From NCBI GenBank assembly GCA_017509255.1, contig JAFWQA010000010.1, forward strand, positions 1 through 64,000: a stretch of 64,000 nucleotides of DNA, in the 5' to 3' direction. Positions 25,119 through 33,221 of this stretch are shown in pieces (the first letter of the stretch is position 1; each line of letters starts with the position of its first letter). This stretch comes from Clostridia bacterium. GTDB lineage: Bacteria > Bacillota > Clostridia > Christensenellales > Aristaeellaceae. Below the pieces are notes generated by a model, which made no database searches, was not told the origin of the DNA, and was given only the letters and a program-made list of their open reading frames with translations. The position numbers and the translations under genes are program-made.

Positions 25119-25146
25119 AAAAACGCCGCCTTCAGTAAAGAGGCGG
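25119..25146 (-). terminator. terminator of murA - J-domain operon
   Basis: On the minus strand CCGCCT (25146-25141), 9-nt loop, AGGCGG (25131-25126), then CG and five T (25123-25119). It starts at the base after the stop codon. Confidence 0.78.
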
Positions 25147-25674
25147 TCAATCTTTCCGGGTCAGGTTCTTCCACAGCTTCCGCGCTTTGCCGGGGAGGGT
25201 TTTTTCTTTTTTCATGGCAAGGGCGGCTTCCAGGGCGCCGGTCCGGTATTCATTGTTTTCGGGACTGCGCAGAACGGCTTCCCGAAAGGACTGGTGCGCG
25301 CTTTCATACTGCTCCATCTGCATCAGGATCTTTCCCTGAACATAATACCAGGAGGCGTCCCTGCTTTCTGCACGGAGCAACTGCCGCAGCGCGCTTTCCG
25401 GATTGCCGCGGGCCATCATCTTTTCTGCCAGAAGGACGGCCTCGGTTTTCGGGATCTCCTGGATGTAGGGCGCGTGCTGACGGGGAGACGCCAGGCGGAG
25501 AGCTTCCTCGTAGGCCAGGTTCAGACGGATCATACGCTCCTGGGCCGCCTGCTTTTCTCCGGGATCCTGTACCATGTCCGGATGGCACTGCTTGACCAGC
25601 GAACGGTATGCGGAACGGATCTCGTCAGGATCGGCCCAGGCCCGAAGCCCAAGGGTTTCGAAACAGGAACTCAA
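25147..25674 (-). CDS. J-domain protein with TPR-like C-terminus
   Basis: 175 aa. N-terminal DnaJ domain (about 4-60) with the HPD motif at 31-33 (KQCHPDMV), which stimulates DnaK ATPase. The C-terminal half (about 95-155) has TPR-like helices (WYYVQGKILMQMEQYESAHQ). No Gly/Phe or zinc-finger region, so it is a class C J-protein, likely targeting DnaK to one client. Starts 17 nt after murA and is co-transcribed with it. The client is unknown. Confidence 0.83.
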   Translation of the reverse strand: MSSCFETLGLRAWADPDEIRSAYRSLVKQCHPDMVQDPGEKQAAQERMIRLNLAYEEALRLASPRQHAPYIQEIPKTEAVLLAEKMMARGNPESALRQLLRAESRDASWYYVQGKILMQMEQYESAHQSFREAVLRSPENNEYRTGALEAALAMKKEKTLPGKARKLWKNLTRKD

Positions 25675-25691
25675 CCGAACTCACCTCCCGG

Positions 25692-26957
25692 TCATTCGAC
25701 AGGCTCGCGGTGAATGACCGCCCCCAGAGAACGAAGCTTGTCCTCGATATGCTCATAGCCGCGATCGATATAACCGGGTTCATAGATCTCCGTGACGCCG
25801 CGGGCCATCAGGCCGGCGATGATCAGCGCGGCACCGGCACGCAGATCTGTTGCGGTGACCGGGGCGCCGTACAGCTCGGGGACGCCTTCAATGATCGCGG
25901 TCCTGTCCATGACACGGACATGCGCGCCCATGCGGCGAATCTCGTCCAGATGGCGGAGGCGCTGCTCAAAAATGGTTTCCTGAACGATGCTGGTCCCCTT
26001 GACAGTCGTCAGGAGAGCGCTCATGGGCTGCTGAAGATCTGTCGGGAAACCGGGATAAACCTGTGTTTTGATATTGATGGCACGGCGCTGCTCAATGGAG
26101 CGGACACGAATGGCATCATCGTAATCCATGACCTTGACGCCCATTTCGAGAAGCTTGGCGCTGAGAGCATCCATATGTGTCGGAATGCAGCCGTTGATGG
26201 TGACGTCTCCGCCGGTGGCAGCGGCCGCGATCATCAGGGTGCCTGTCTCGATCTGATCGGGAATGACGGCATAGGTCGTGGTGTGAAGATTCTGTACTCC
26301 GCGGATCCGGATCGTGTCGGTACCGGCGCCCTTGATCCGGGCGCCCATGCTGTTGAGAAAGTTGGCCACATCAACGATATGGGGCTCTTTGGCAGCGTTG
26401 TAGATGACGGTCGTTCCCCGTGCTTTGACCGCGGCCAGGATCACATTGACGGTTCCGCCGACGGTGACCATGTCAAAGAAAACGTCTCCGCCGGTCAGCG
26501 CGTCGCATTTGGCGGTCAGGATGCCTCCGATTTCACCGGCTTCCGCCCCCAGCGCCTGAAAACCCTTGAGATGCTGATCCACAGGCCGGGAGCCTATTTC
26601 GCATCCGCCGGGGGTAGGAACCTTGGCGTTTCCGCAGCGGCCGAGCAGCGCGCCGAGCAGGTAGTAGCTTGCGCGGAGGCGCTGCGCATTCCGGTAGGAT
26701 ATTTCATGCGAGTCCACTGTCCGGGGATCCACGGTCATCCGGCCGGGCTCATAATCCACTTTTGCGCCCAGCTCGGTCAAAATATCGACCAGCGCATGCA
26801 CGTCCTCAATATCCGGAAGGTTTTCGATGGTACAGGGTTCATCGCAAAGAAGGGTAGCGGGAATAACGGCAACGGCGGTGTTTTTTCCCCCGCTGACCTG
26901 GACGGAACCTTCCAGAGCATTTCCACCGGTGATCAGCATACGGTCTTTTGAGATCAT
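25692..26957 (-). CDS. murA: UDP-N-acetylglucosamine 1-carboxyvinyltransferase
   Basis: 421-aa enzyme of the first committed step of peptidoglycan synthesis: transfers enolpyruvate from PEP to UDP-GlcNAc. Catalytic loop PTPGGCEIGSRP contains Cys119 (the fosfomycin target), so the enzyme should be fosfomycin-sensitive. SGGKN near the N-terminus and RASYYLLGALLGR are conserved. ATG 26957 is chosen because an in-frame ATG at 26993 overlaps the -10 box of the promoter; the family also begins at MISKDRMLITGGNALEG. Many Bacillota have two murA genes; which paralogue this is cannot be told from the window. Confidence 0.95.
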   Translation of the reverse strand: MISKDRMLITGGNALEGSVQVSGGKNTAVAVIPATLLCDEPCTIENLPDIEDVHALVDILTELGAKVDYEPGRMTVDPRTVDSHEISYRNAQRLRASYYLLGALLGRCGNAKVPTPGGCEIGSRPVDQHLKGFQALGAEAGEIGGILTAKCDALTGGDVFFDMVTVGGTVNVILAAVKARGTTVIYNAAKEPHIVDVANFLNSMGARIKGAGTDTIRIRGVQNLHTTTYAVIPDQIETGTLMIAAAATGGDVTINGCIPTHMDALSAKLLEMGVKVMDYDDAIRVRSIEQRRAINIKTQVYPGFPTDLQQPMSALLTTVKGTSIVQETIFEQRLRHLDEIRRMGAHVRVMDRTAIIEGVPELYGAPVTATDLRAGAALIIAGLMARGVTEIYEPGYIDRGYEHIEDKLRSLGAVIHREPVE

Positions 26958-26991
26958 CTGTTCCGCGCTCCCTTCAAAGAATCCTCCTGTC

Positions 26992-27020
26992 ATTATACAC
27001 TGTTCCCCTTTATCTGACAA
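26992..27020 (-). promoter_or_regulatory. murA promoter
   Basis: Minus strand: TTGTCA (27020-27015), 17-bp spacer, TATAAT (26997-26992). Confidence 0.78.
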
Positions 27021-27058
27021 GCGCCGGGCGGGAATGCCGCCGGATGGGAGAAGAAACA

Positions 27059-27087
27059 TTGTGGAACAGCCCGGTTTGATGTACAAT
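27059..27087 (+). promoter_or_regulatory. promoter of phosphodiester glycosidase operon
   Basis: TTGTGG (27059-27064), 17-bp spacer, TACAAT (27082-27087). Divergent from the murA promoter, about 40 bp apart. Confidence 0.6.
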
Positions 27088-27130
27088 ACAGACAGAGAAC
27101 AGACCGTAAACAGAACAGGAGGCCCGGCGT

Positions 27131-28030
27131 ATGAAAAGGTGGATCAGTCTGCTGCTTTCTGTCCTTTTTCTGCCGGTGCTTGCGGCAGCGGAGGAGGAAA
27201 GCCTGTCCATGCCGCCGGCATCCTGGGATTTCTGCGGAAAGACTGTGCGGTCCTACGAATCGGAAACGCTGATCTATTCGGTGGAAAGCTTCTCTTATGA
27301 AGGAGAGCTCTGCTATCTGAGCAAAATCTGGATGGAAGATCCGGGCAGACAGATCCGGAAGGCAACAGCTTCGTGGAAGAAAAACATCATGCGCCCGGTG
27401 CATATGGCTGATGCGCTGCCGGAGGCCGCACTGGCCGTCAATGCGAGCGGCTACGTCAGTCCGGTATATCCGTGGATCCCGGAGGATTATCCCGGGAAAA
27501 GCGAAGATTACTTTTATACGCCGCTGGGTTCTCTGACCGTGACGGACGGGAAGGTCTGGCGGGAGCTGGAGGGCGTGCGGTATACGGGGCTGACGCTGGA
27601 GGAGGACGGACTGCACCTGTATATAGAGGAAGAAAACAGTACGGTGCTTGCCGCCGGGCCCACACAGACGTGGGCTTTCTACACGCAGTGCCCCATGCAG
27701 GTAAACGGCCGTGTGGTGCTGCCGGAGGATTGGACATTTGCCGATACAAAAGCCAGGCGCACGGTGATCGGCAGGGCAGACGGCCACAATTATCTGATCC
27801 TGACTGTCACCAATGAAAAAGGGCGGGGACTGACGCTGCGGGAGGTAAACCGGTTTTTTCTGGATCATTTCCGGCTCGAATGGGTATTTAATCTGGACGG
27901 AGGCCCGTCCATCGCGCTGCTGTGCAGAAAAAAAGGCGGAACGGGCCGCATGGCGACCGTTGCGGGAGGAACGGCCAGGGACGTTGATATTATGGCGTTT
28001 ACGGAGCTGCCGGGGGAAGGAACGGAATAG
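27131..28030 (+). CDS. secreted phosphodiester glycosidase family protein
   Basis: 299 aa with a signal peptide (MKRWISLLLSVLFLPVLAAA, about 20). The C-terminal part matches the NAGPA/DUF2233 fold: VNASGYVSP, RTVIGRADGHNYLILTV and NLDGGPSIALL (about 254-264, the usual form is NLDGGGS). The mammalian relative removes GlcNAc from a phosphodiester; bacterial members are thought to cleave phosphodiester-linked sugars, perhaps in wall teichoic acid or exopolysaccharide. Final catalytic Ser/Thr after DGG is Pro-Ser here. AGGAGG ribosome site. First of four genes up to the terminator at 30568. Confidence 0.82.
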   Translation: MKRWISLLLSVLFLPVLAAAEEESLSMPPASWDFCGKTVRSYESETLIYSVESFSYEGELCYLSKIWMEDPGRQIRKATASWKKNIMRPVHMADALPEAALAVNASGYVSPVYPWIPEDYPGKSEDYFYTPLGSLTVTDGKVWRELEGVRYTGLTLEEDGLHLYIEEENSTVLAAGPTQTWAFYTQCPMQVNGRVVLPEDWTFADTKARRTVIGRADGHNYLILTVTNEKGRGLTLREVNRFFLDHFRLEWVFNLDGGPSIALLCRKKGGTGRMATVAGGTARDVDIMAFTELPGEGTE

Positions 28031-28050
28031 AGGAATACAGGGAGAGACAG

Positions 28051-28785
28051 ATGGAGGATCAGACGGAGAAAAGGCTGAGGGAACTGGCGGAAAGATCCTG
28101 GAGCCGGGGCATTCCCTGTTTTACGGACTTTCTGGATCTGGGTGAGCAGACCGTGCTCGGAAGGATCAGGCGGTCCCTGCCGCAGCCGGAGATCCGGCTT
28201 TACGGCGGAGCGGAGGACTGTGAACGGAAGATGGCCGGCTTCGGGACGGAGGAGGTCCCTTTTCCGATCAGCTGCATGAAGATCAGTCCCCGGGGAATGA
28301 AATTTGCCGCGGACGCGAGCCACAGGGACGTGCTCGGCGCTCTGATGGGACTGGGCTTTGAACGGAGCCTGCTGGGAGATATCGTGCTCCGGGAAAAGGA
28401 AGCCTACGTTTTCTGTGCGGAAAGGATCGCGTCCTTTATTGCGGACAATCTGCGGTCGGTCGGGCGCACGGAGGTATTCTGTGTGCCGGCGGACGGTGTG
28501 CCGGAGGGAGAGCTTTTCCGGACAAAAAGGATGACGGTCCAGGTCAGCTCGGAAAGGCTGGACGCCCTGATCGCCCATGTTTTCCGGCTCAGCCGCGGAA
28601 ACGCGCAGGCGCTTTTCCCTTCCGGAAGGGTATTTCTGGACGGCATGGAATGCATCCGGACGGACGCAATGCCGGAGACCGGGCAGATCGTTTCCGTACG
28701 CGGGTACGGGCGCTTCCGCTTTGCCGGCGCGGGGACACAGAGCAGGAAAGGGAAATGGAACGCGGAGATCGAGCTGTATATCTGA
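28051..28785 (+). CDS. ylmH: YlmH-like S4-domain RNA-binding protein
   Basis: 244 aa. N-terminal alpha/beta domain (about 1-160) with ISPRGMKFAADASHRDVLGALMGLG and ERSLLGDIVL, then an S4 RNA-binding domain (about 165-230: VSSERLDALIAHVFRLSRGNAQALFPSGRVFLDG). This is the YlmH architecture; in Bacillus subtilis YlmH works in ribosome quality control (C-terminal alanine tailing). Usually encoded beside sepF and divIVA in the division cluster, which is not the case here. It starts 20 nt after the glycosidase gene. Confidence 0.88.
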   Translation: MEDQTEKRLRELAERSWSRGIPCFTDFLDLGEQTVLGRIRRSLPQPEIRLYGGAEDCERKMAGFGTEEVPFPISCMKISPRGMKFAADASHRDVLGALMGLGFERSLLGDIVLREKEAYVFCAERIASFIADNLRSVGRTEVFCVPADGVPEGELFRTKRMTVQVSSERLDALIAHVFRLSRGNAQALFPSGRVFLDGMECIRTDAMPETGQIVSVRGYGRFRFAGAGTQSRKGKWNAEIELYI

Positions 28786-28803
28786 AAAAGGAGAATGCGG
28801 CGA

Positions 28804-29757
28804 ATGAACGGAATGGAGCTGGCAAGGGAGTACTGGTCGGCCTTTGGCAGGGAAATGCTGGAGAAGGAGTTTCCGGAAACCGGCAGGCTCGTTGCAGCCG
28901 GTTTGTGCGGCTCGGGCAGCGAGTGCCTCGGATATGACGACGAGCTGTCGGAGGATCATGATTATGAGCCGGGATTCTGTCTCTTTCTGCCGGATGAGAA
29001 TACGGTGGACCGCAGGGAAGCCTTCCGGCTGGAGCGCGCATACGCGAAGCTTCCGCCGGAGTTTCAGGGGTATCGGCGGGCAAAACTGTCCCCCGTCGGC
29101 GGGAACCGGCACGGCGTGATCAGGCTGAGTGATTTTCTGCTGGAAAAGACCGGCACGCCGGACGGCCGGCTGGGCCTCCGGGACTGGCTGACGGTACCGG
29201 AGCAGAGCCTGCTGGAGGTGACGAACGGAGAAATCTGGCGCGATGACAGCGGCCTTTTCACAAAGATCCGCGGGGAGCTGAGCCGGTTTCCGGAGGATAT
29301 CCGTCTGCGGAAGCTGAGCGGGGAACTGCTGCTGATGAATCAGAGCGGGCAGTATAACTACAGGCGCTGTCTGGATCACGGGGAGAAGGGCGCGGCCATG
29401 CTGGCGGTCCATGAATTTGTGATGTCGGCCGCGCATGCGCTGTTCCTGCTCAGCGGCGCTTATATGCCGTACTACAAATGGCTGTTCAGGGCACTGAGAG
29501 GGCTGGGAGAAAGAAGGGAAAAACAGGCGGATCTGCTGGAACGGCTTTTATGGGGACCGGCCGGAGCGGAGGAGGAAGAGGAAAAGGAGATCCTGATCGC
29601 GGAGCTGGTCCAGGATATTGCGGATGAGCTGCAGGAGAAAAAATGGACGGATGCCCTCTGCTGCGATCTGGAGCAGCACGCCTATTCGGTGGAGGACCGG
29701 ATCAGGGATCCGCAGATACGGAACATGCATATTCTTTCGGGGGTGCGAAATGGCTGA
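28804..29757 (+). CDS. DUF4037 nucleotidyltransferase-like protein
   Basis: 317 aa. Residues 30-60 carry a nucleotidyltransferase signature: GSGSE (36-40) and the acidic DHD (51-53) in a D-x-D arrangement that would hold Mg2+. The rest includes the DUF4037 region; the C-terminal half is helical (AAHALFLLSGAYMPYYKWLFRAL), like the substrate-binding bundle of aminoglycoside nucleotidyltransferases. Natural substrate is unknown. ATG 28804 is preferred over ATG 28795, which is only 1-2 nt from the GGAG. The next gene (TPR) overlaps it by 8 nt, indicating a fixed pair. Confidence 0.8.
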   Translation: MNGMELAREYWSAFGREMLEKEFPETGRLVAAGLCGSGSECLGYDDELSEDHDYEPGFCLFLPDENTVDRREAFRLERAYAKLPPEFQGYRRAKLSPVGGNRHGVIRLSDFLLEKTGTPDGRLGLRDWLTVPEQSLLEVTNGEIWRDDSGLFTKIRGELSRFPEDIRLRKLSGELLLMNQSGQYNYRRCLDHGEKGAAMLAVHEFVMSAAHALFLLSGAYMPYYKWLFRALRGLGERREKQADLLERLLWGPAGAEEEEEKEILIAELVQDIADELQEKKWTDALCCDLEQHAYSVEDRIRDPQIRNMHILSGVRNG

Positions 29758-30568
29758 CGGAATGAAAAAAGAAGATTATACGGAAAACTGTGAATGCGGG
29801 AATCCGGGAGCAGTGCCGGGCGGAAGGATCGATATCGGCCGCGTGACGGCCAAGCTGGATGAGCTGCAGGACGAAGGGGATTTTGCCGGAGCGGAGCGGC
29901 TGCTCGGCTACTGGCTGGCTGAAGCGAAAAGCATATCGGATCAGGTCGGGGAGATCCTGATCGAAAATGAGCATGTGGGCTTTTACCGGAAGCGGGGACA
30001 GGGCCCGGAGGCTCTGGCGCACGCGGAGCGGGCGGTCAGCCTGCTGAAGACGTACGGGATGGAAGATACCGTGACGGCGGGAAGCACCTGGATCAATGCC
30101 GCCACGGCGTGTACCGCGTTCGCGCAGCCGGAAAAGGCGATGGAAATGTTTGAAAAGGCGAGGGCTGCCTATGAAAAGCGTCTGCCGGAGGACGACGGGC
30201 GCCTCGGCGGGCTGTACAACAACATGGGCCTTTGTGCCGCAGCCCTGAAACGGTACCCGGAGGGCAGGAAGCTCTATTCCGATGCCCTGAAGGTCATGGG
30301 CCGGGTGAAAAACGGGGAGAGCGAGGCGGCGATCACCTGCCTGAACCTGGCGGACCTGCTCAATGAGGAAGCCGGCGGTGGAGACGAAGAGGCCCTGATA
30401 AAGGCGGCGGAGGAAACGGAGCAGCTGGTGGAGAAAGCGTGGGAGCTGCTGAATACGCCGTCGCTGCCGCGGGATGCCTATTACCGGTTCATCTGCGGGA
30501 AGTGCGCGCCGGTTTTCGGTCATTACGGCTATCTGGAATATGAAAGGCTCCTGAAGGAAAGAGCATGA
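29750..30568 (+). CDS. tetratricopeptide-repeat protein
   Basis: 272 aa, soluble, with several TPR motifs between about 25 and 230 (AERLLGYWLAEAKSISDQVG; ALAHAERAVSLLKTYG; WINAATACTAFAQPEKAMEMFEKA; LYNNMGLCAAALKRYPEGRKLYSDALK). It has no enzymatic domain and is likely a protein-binding partner of the DUF4037 protein whose gene it overlaps. ATG 29750 begins MADGMKKEDYTEN; the frame upstream is open but lies inside the previous gene. Its stop codon is at the edge of the terminator stem. Confidence 0.82.
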   Translation: MADGMKKEDYTENCECGNPGAVPGGRIDIGRVTAKLDELQDEGDFAGAERLLGYWLAEAKSISDQVGEILIENEHVGFYRKRGQGPEALAHAERAVSLLKTYGMEDTVTAGSTWINAATACTAFAQPEKAMEMFEKARAAYEKRLPEDDGRLGGLYNNMGLCAAALKRYPEGRKLYSDALKVMGRVKNGESEAAITCLNLADLLNEEAGGGDEEALIKAAEETEQLVEKAWELLNTPSLPRDAYYRFICGKCAPVFGHYGYLEYERLLKERA

Positions 30569-30596
30569 AAAGAGCAGGCCTGAGGCCTGCTCTTTT
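30568..30596. terminator. bidirectional terminator (TPR operon / Nudix gene)
   Basis: 13-bp perfect stem (30568-30580 with 30584-30596), loop TGA, with A4 and T4 flanks as part of the stem. Serves both converging genes. Confidence 0.9.
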
Positions 30597-30612
30597 CAGA
30601 AACGGGACACGG

Positions 30613-31179
30613 TCATACCCCGAGGATCCGGGCTGCTTTGAGGATGGCGGTCTGTGTTTTGGCGTCGGAGATCTTTCCGCTCATCACTTCGTCCACCAGC
30701 TCCTTCAGCGGAATGCTGAACACATCCAGGAACTCATCCTCGTCCAGAGCCCGGGGACCTGCGTGGAGGCCGCGGGCCATATACATGGTGATGTATTCGT
30801 CACAGTAGGCGGGCGCTGAATAAAAGTCCCCCAGCTCGGTCCATTCATCCGCGGTATAGCCGGTCTCTTCATGAAGCTCCCGTTTGACGGCGGAAAGCCG
30901 GTCCTCCGAATCCGAATCCAGTTTTCCGGCCGGGATCTCCGTAATGACGCGGTCCAGCGGATACCGGTACTGGCGCTCGACGATCACCTCGTTGTTTTCC
31001 GTGACGGGGATCACGCATACGGCGCCGATGTGCCGGATCACTTCCCGTTCGGCCTGCCTGCCGTTGGGCAGGGAAACGTGATCCAGATTGACATGGAGAA
31101 TCTCCCCGTCAAAAACATTCTGTGAGGAGGTCTGCACTTCCCGGAGCGTTTTCATTTCCTTTTCCTGATCAAAATGCAT
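30613..31179 (-). CDS. nudF: ADP-ribose pyrophosphatase (Nudix hydrolase)
   Basis: 188 aa. Nudix box starts at GKLDSDSEDR and continues SAVKRELHEETGY, matching GX5EX7REUXEEXGU. N-terminal strand region (GEILHVNLDHVSLPNG) and IGAVCVIPVTENNEVIVERQYRYP match the NudF/YqkG subgroup that hydrolyses ADP-ribose. ATG 31179 is preferred; the GTG at 31215 lies within the alaS terminator stem. It lies 24 nt after that terminator, so it is probably read by leak-through from alaS or from an unseen promoter. Confidence 0.87.
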   Translation of the reverse strand: MHFDQEKEMKTLREVQTSSQNVFDGEILHVNLDHVSLPNGRQAEREVIRHIGAVCVIPVTENNEVIVERQYRYPLDRVITEIPAGKLDSDSEDRLSAVKRELHEETGYTADEWTELGDFYSAPAYCDEYITMYMARGLHAGPRALDEDEFLDVFSIPLKELVDEVMSGKISDAKTQTAILKAARILGV

Positions 31180-31202
31180 GGCTTCTTCGATTCCTTTCCG
31201 AG

Positions 31203-31231
31203 AAAAACGCGCCACCGGATCCGGTGGCGCG
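31203..31231 (-). terminator. alaS terminator
   Basis: A 24-bp perfect palindrome (31208-31231; arms CGCGCCACCGGA / TCCGGTGGCGCG) followed on the minus strand by five T (31207-31203). It starts 8 nt after the alaS stop codon. Confidence 0.9.
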
Positions 31232-31238
31232 GGTTCGT

Positions 31239-33074
31239 TTACGCCTTGGGCTGGATGGTTGCTTTGATGCGCCGTACGCCGGCGGAGGAGCTTTCCTCCT
31301 TCCGGATCCGGAAGGAACCGAGGTCGCCGGTATTGCTTGTGTGAGGGCCGGCGCAGATCTCAAAGGAGTAGTCTCCCATCCTGTAGGTGCTGACGCGCTC
31401 ACCGTATTTGCTTTCGAACAGGCCGATAGCGCCTTTGGCCTTGGCCTCCGGAACGGTCATCTCCTCGCGGACGACGGGGACCTTCGCGTCAATGGCCTCA
31501 TTGACCAGCTTTTCCACCTCGGCGATCTCTTCGGGAGTCATTTTGCGGCCGAAGGAGAAGTCAAAGCGGAGACGCTCTGCCGTGATGTTGGAGCCCTTCT
31601 GTGCCACTTCGTTTCCCAGCACCTTCCGCAGCGCGGCATGGAGCAGATGGGTGGCGGTGTGCAGCTTGGCGGTTTCCTCATTCTGTTCCACGAGGCCGCT
31701 CTTGGCGGAGCCTTCCTGCCGGCTGATCTCCTGATGCTCCTTAAAGGCTTCCGCGAAGCCCTTGGCATCCACGGACAGGCCTTCTTCAGCAGCCAGCTCT
31801 TCCGTCAGCTCCAGCGGGAAGCCGTAGGTGTCGTAGAGGCGGAAAGCCTGCTTGCCGCTGATCTCGGTTTCCGGCTGATAGGACGGATCCTTCTGGGCCA
31901 TGAACTCGTTCTTGCGGCGGATGCCCGCGATGCATTTGGTGAATTCCTTCATGCCGGTTGCCAGCGTCGCTTCAAAGCGGGCAGCTTCCTTCATGATCTC
32001 GTCCACGATGTAGCTCTCTTTTTCCACAAGCAGCGGATACGCTTCGTCGTAGATCTTTTCGATAAAGATGCGGCTGACGTCGGCCAGCACAGCGGACTCA
32101 AGGCCCAGCTGCCGTGTATAACGGATCGCGCGGCGGAGCAGGCGGCGCAGGATGTAGCCGGCGCCCACATTGGAAGGCAGGATGCCGTTGACGTCGCCGA
32201 TCAGCATCGTGGAGGTGCGGATATGATCCGCGATGATCCGCATGGCCTTCTGCGCGTCGGGATCGTCATCGTAGCTTTTACCGGACTTTTCTTCCAGATA
32301 CCGGATGACCGGGAGGAACAGGTCGGTTTTGTAGCCGTCCGTCAGCCCGTTCAGAAAGGCGAGCATGCGGTCCAGCCCGAAGCCGGTGTCCACGTTCTTA
32401 TTGGACAGAGGCGCGTACCCGTCCGCGTTTTTGACGTACTGCATGTACACGTCGTTGCCGATCTCAACATACCGGCCGCAGCCGCAGGCCGGGCCGCAGT
32501 CGGGTCCGCAGGGTCTGTTGTGGCGGGGGTAGAACCATTCGTTGTCGGGACCGCAGGGGGTGCCGGTGGTTCCTTCCAGCTCCCACCAGTTATCGGACTT
32601 GGGAAGATAGAAGATATGGTCCGGCAGGATGCCGACCTCCTTCAGCAGGGATGCGGTTTCCTCGTCCCGGGGAGCGGCGTCGTTCCCCTCAAAAACGGTG
32701 GAGCAGATCTCTTTGCCGTCCAGGCCGAAAACCTCGGTCAGCAGTTCATAGCTCCAGCGGGTTTTTTCTTTCTTGAAATAATCGCCCAGGGACCAGTTGC
32801 CCATCATCTCGAAGAAGGTGAAATGGGTCGGGTCGCCGACGCTTTCGATATCCACCGTACGGACACAGCCCTGTACGTTGCAGAGACGTTTCTTTCCCGA
32901 GGGATGCTCCTTCCCGAGCAGATACGGCATCAGGGGCTGCATGCCGGCGACGTTGAACATAACGCCGGTGCTGCCGTCGCCGATCAGGGAAACAGCGCCG
33001 ATATTGATATGACCCCGTTCTTCGTAGAAACGGATCCACGCGTTTCTCAGTTCCTTGGATGAGATGTTTTTCAT
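31239..33074 (-). CDS. alaS: alanine-tRNA ligase lacking the C-terminal domain
   Basis: 611 aa against the usual 850-880. Present: class II catalytic domain (about 1-230; RTVDIESVGDPTHFTFFEMMGNWSLGD, GFGLDRML), tRNA-recognition helices, and the editing domain with HTATHLLHAAL and CAGPHTSNTGDLG (zinc/hydrolysis motifs). It ends soon after the editing domain (RIRKEESSSAGVRRIKATI), so the whole C-Ala (coiled-coil plus DHHA1) region is missing. A terminator 8 nt after the stop shows this is the true end, not a frameshift. A Cys-rich insert PCGPDCGPACGCGR lies in the catalytic domain. ATG 33074 has GGGAGG 10 nt upstream. A second full-length gene elsewhere is possible. Confidence 0.92.
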   Translation of the reverse strand: MKNISSKELRNAWIRFYEERGHINIGAVSLIGDGSTGVMFNVAGMQPLMPYLLGKEHPSGKKRLCNVQGCVRTVDIESVGDPTHFTFFEMMGNWSLGDYFKKEKTRWSYELLTEVFGLDGKEICSTVFEGNDAAPRDEETASLLKEVGILPDHIFYLPKSDNWWELEGTTGTPCGPDNEWFYPRHNRPCGPDCGPACGCGRYVEIGNDVYMQYVKNADGYAPLSNKNVDTGFGLDRMLAFLNGLTDGYKTDLFLPVIRYLEEKSGKSYDDDPDAQKAMRIIADHIRTSTMLIGDVNGILPSNVGAGYILRRLLRRAIRYTRQLGLESAVLADVSRIFIEKIYDEAYPLLVEKESYIVDEIMKEAARFEATLATGMKEFTKCIAGIRRKNEFMAQKDPSYQPETEISGKQAFRLYDTYGFPLELTEELAAEEGLSVDAKGFAEAFKEHQEISRQEGSAKSGLVEQNEETAKLHTATHLLHAALRKVLGNEVAQKGSNITAERLRFDFSFGRKMTPEEIAEVEKLVNEAIDAKVPVVREEMTVPEAKAKGAIGLFESKYGERVSTYRMGDYSFEICAGPHTSNTGDLGSFRIRKEESSSAGVRRIKATIQPKA

Positions 33075-33114
33075 ATTCCGATTCCTCCCGGTAAAGTAGG
33101 CAGTCAACCTTCAT

Positions 33115-33143
33115 ATTATAACAAAGCACGGAAAGGTTTGCAA
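33115..33143 (-). promoter_or_regulatory. alaS promoter
   Basis: Minus strand: TTGCAA (33143-33138), 17-bp spacer, TATAAT (33120-33115). No T-box or other long leader between it and the start codon. Confidence 0.87.
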
Positions 33144-33185
33144 GGCCGGGAAAGGTTTTCAAGCCTTTTCTTCGGGGGAAAAATG

Positions 33186-33194
33186 TGGTACACT
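33186..33194 (+). promoter_or_regulatory. ftsY extended -10 promoter
   Basis: TGGTACACT (33186-33194) is an extended -10; a -35 is poor (TTTTCT at 33166-33171, 17 bp away). Lies 27 bp before the ftsY start. Confidence 0.5.
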
Positions 33195-33221
33195 GTCCTT
33201 ACTGCATAAGGAGGGGAATGC

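Noticed and set aside
31239..31300. Frameshift as the cause of the short alaS
   Set aside because: The stop is followed within 8 nt by a strong terminator, and no C-Ala-like sequence is seen in any frame beyond it.
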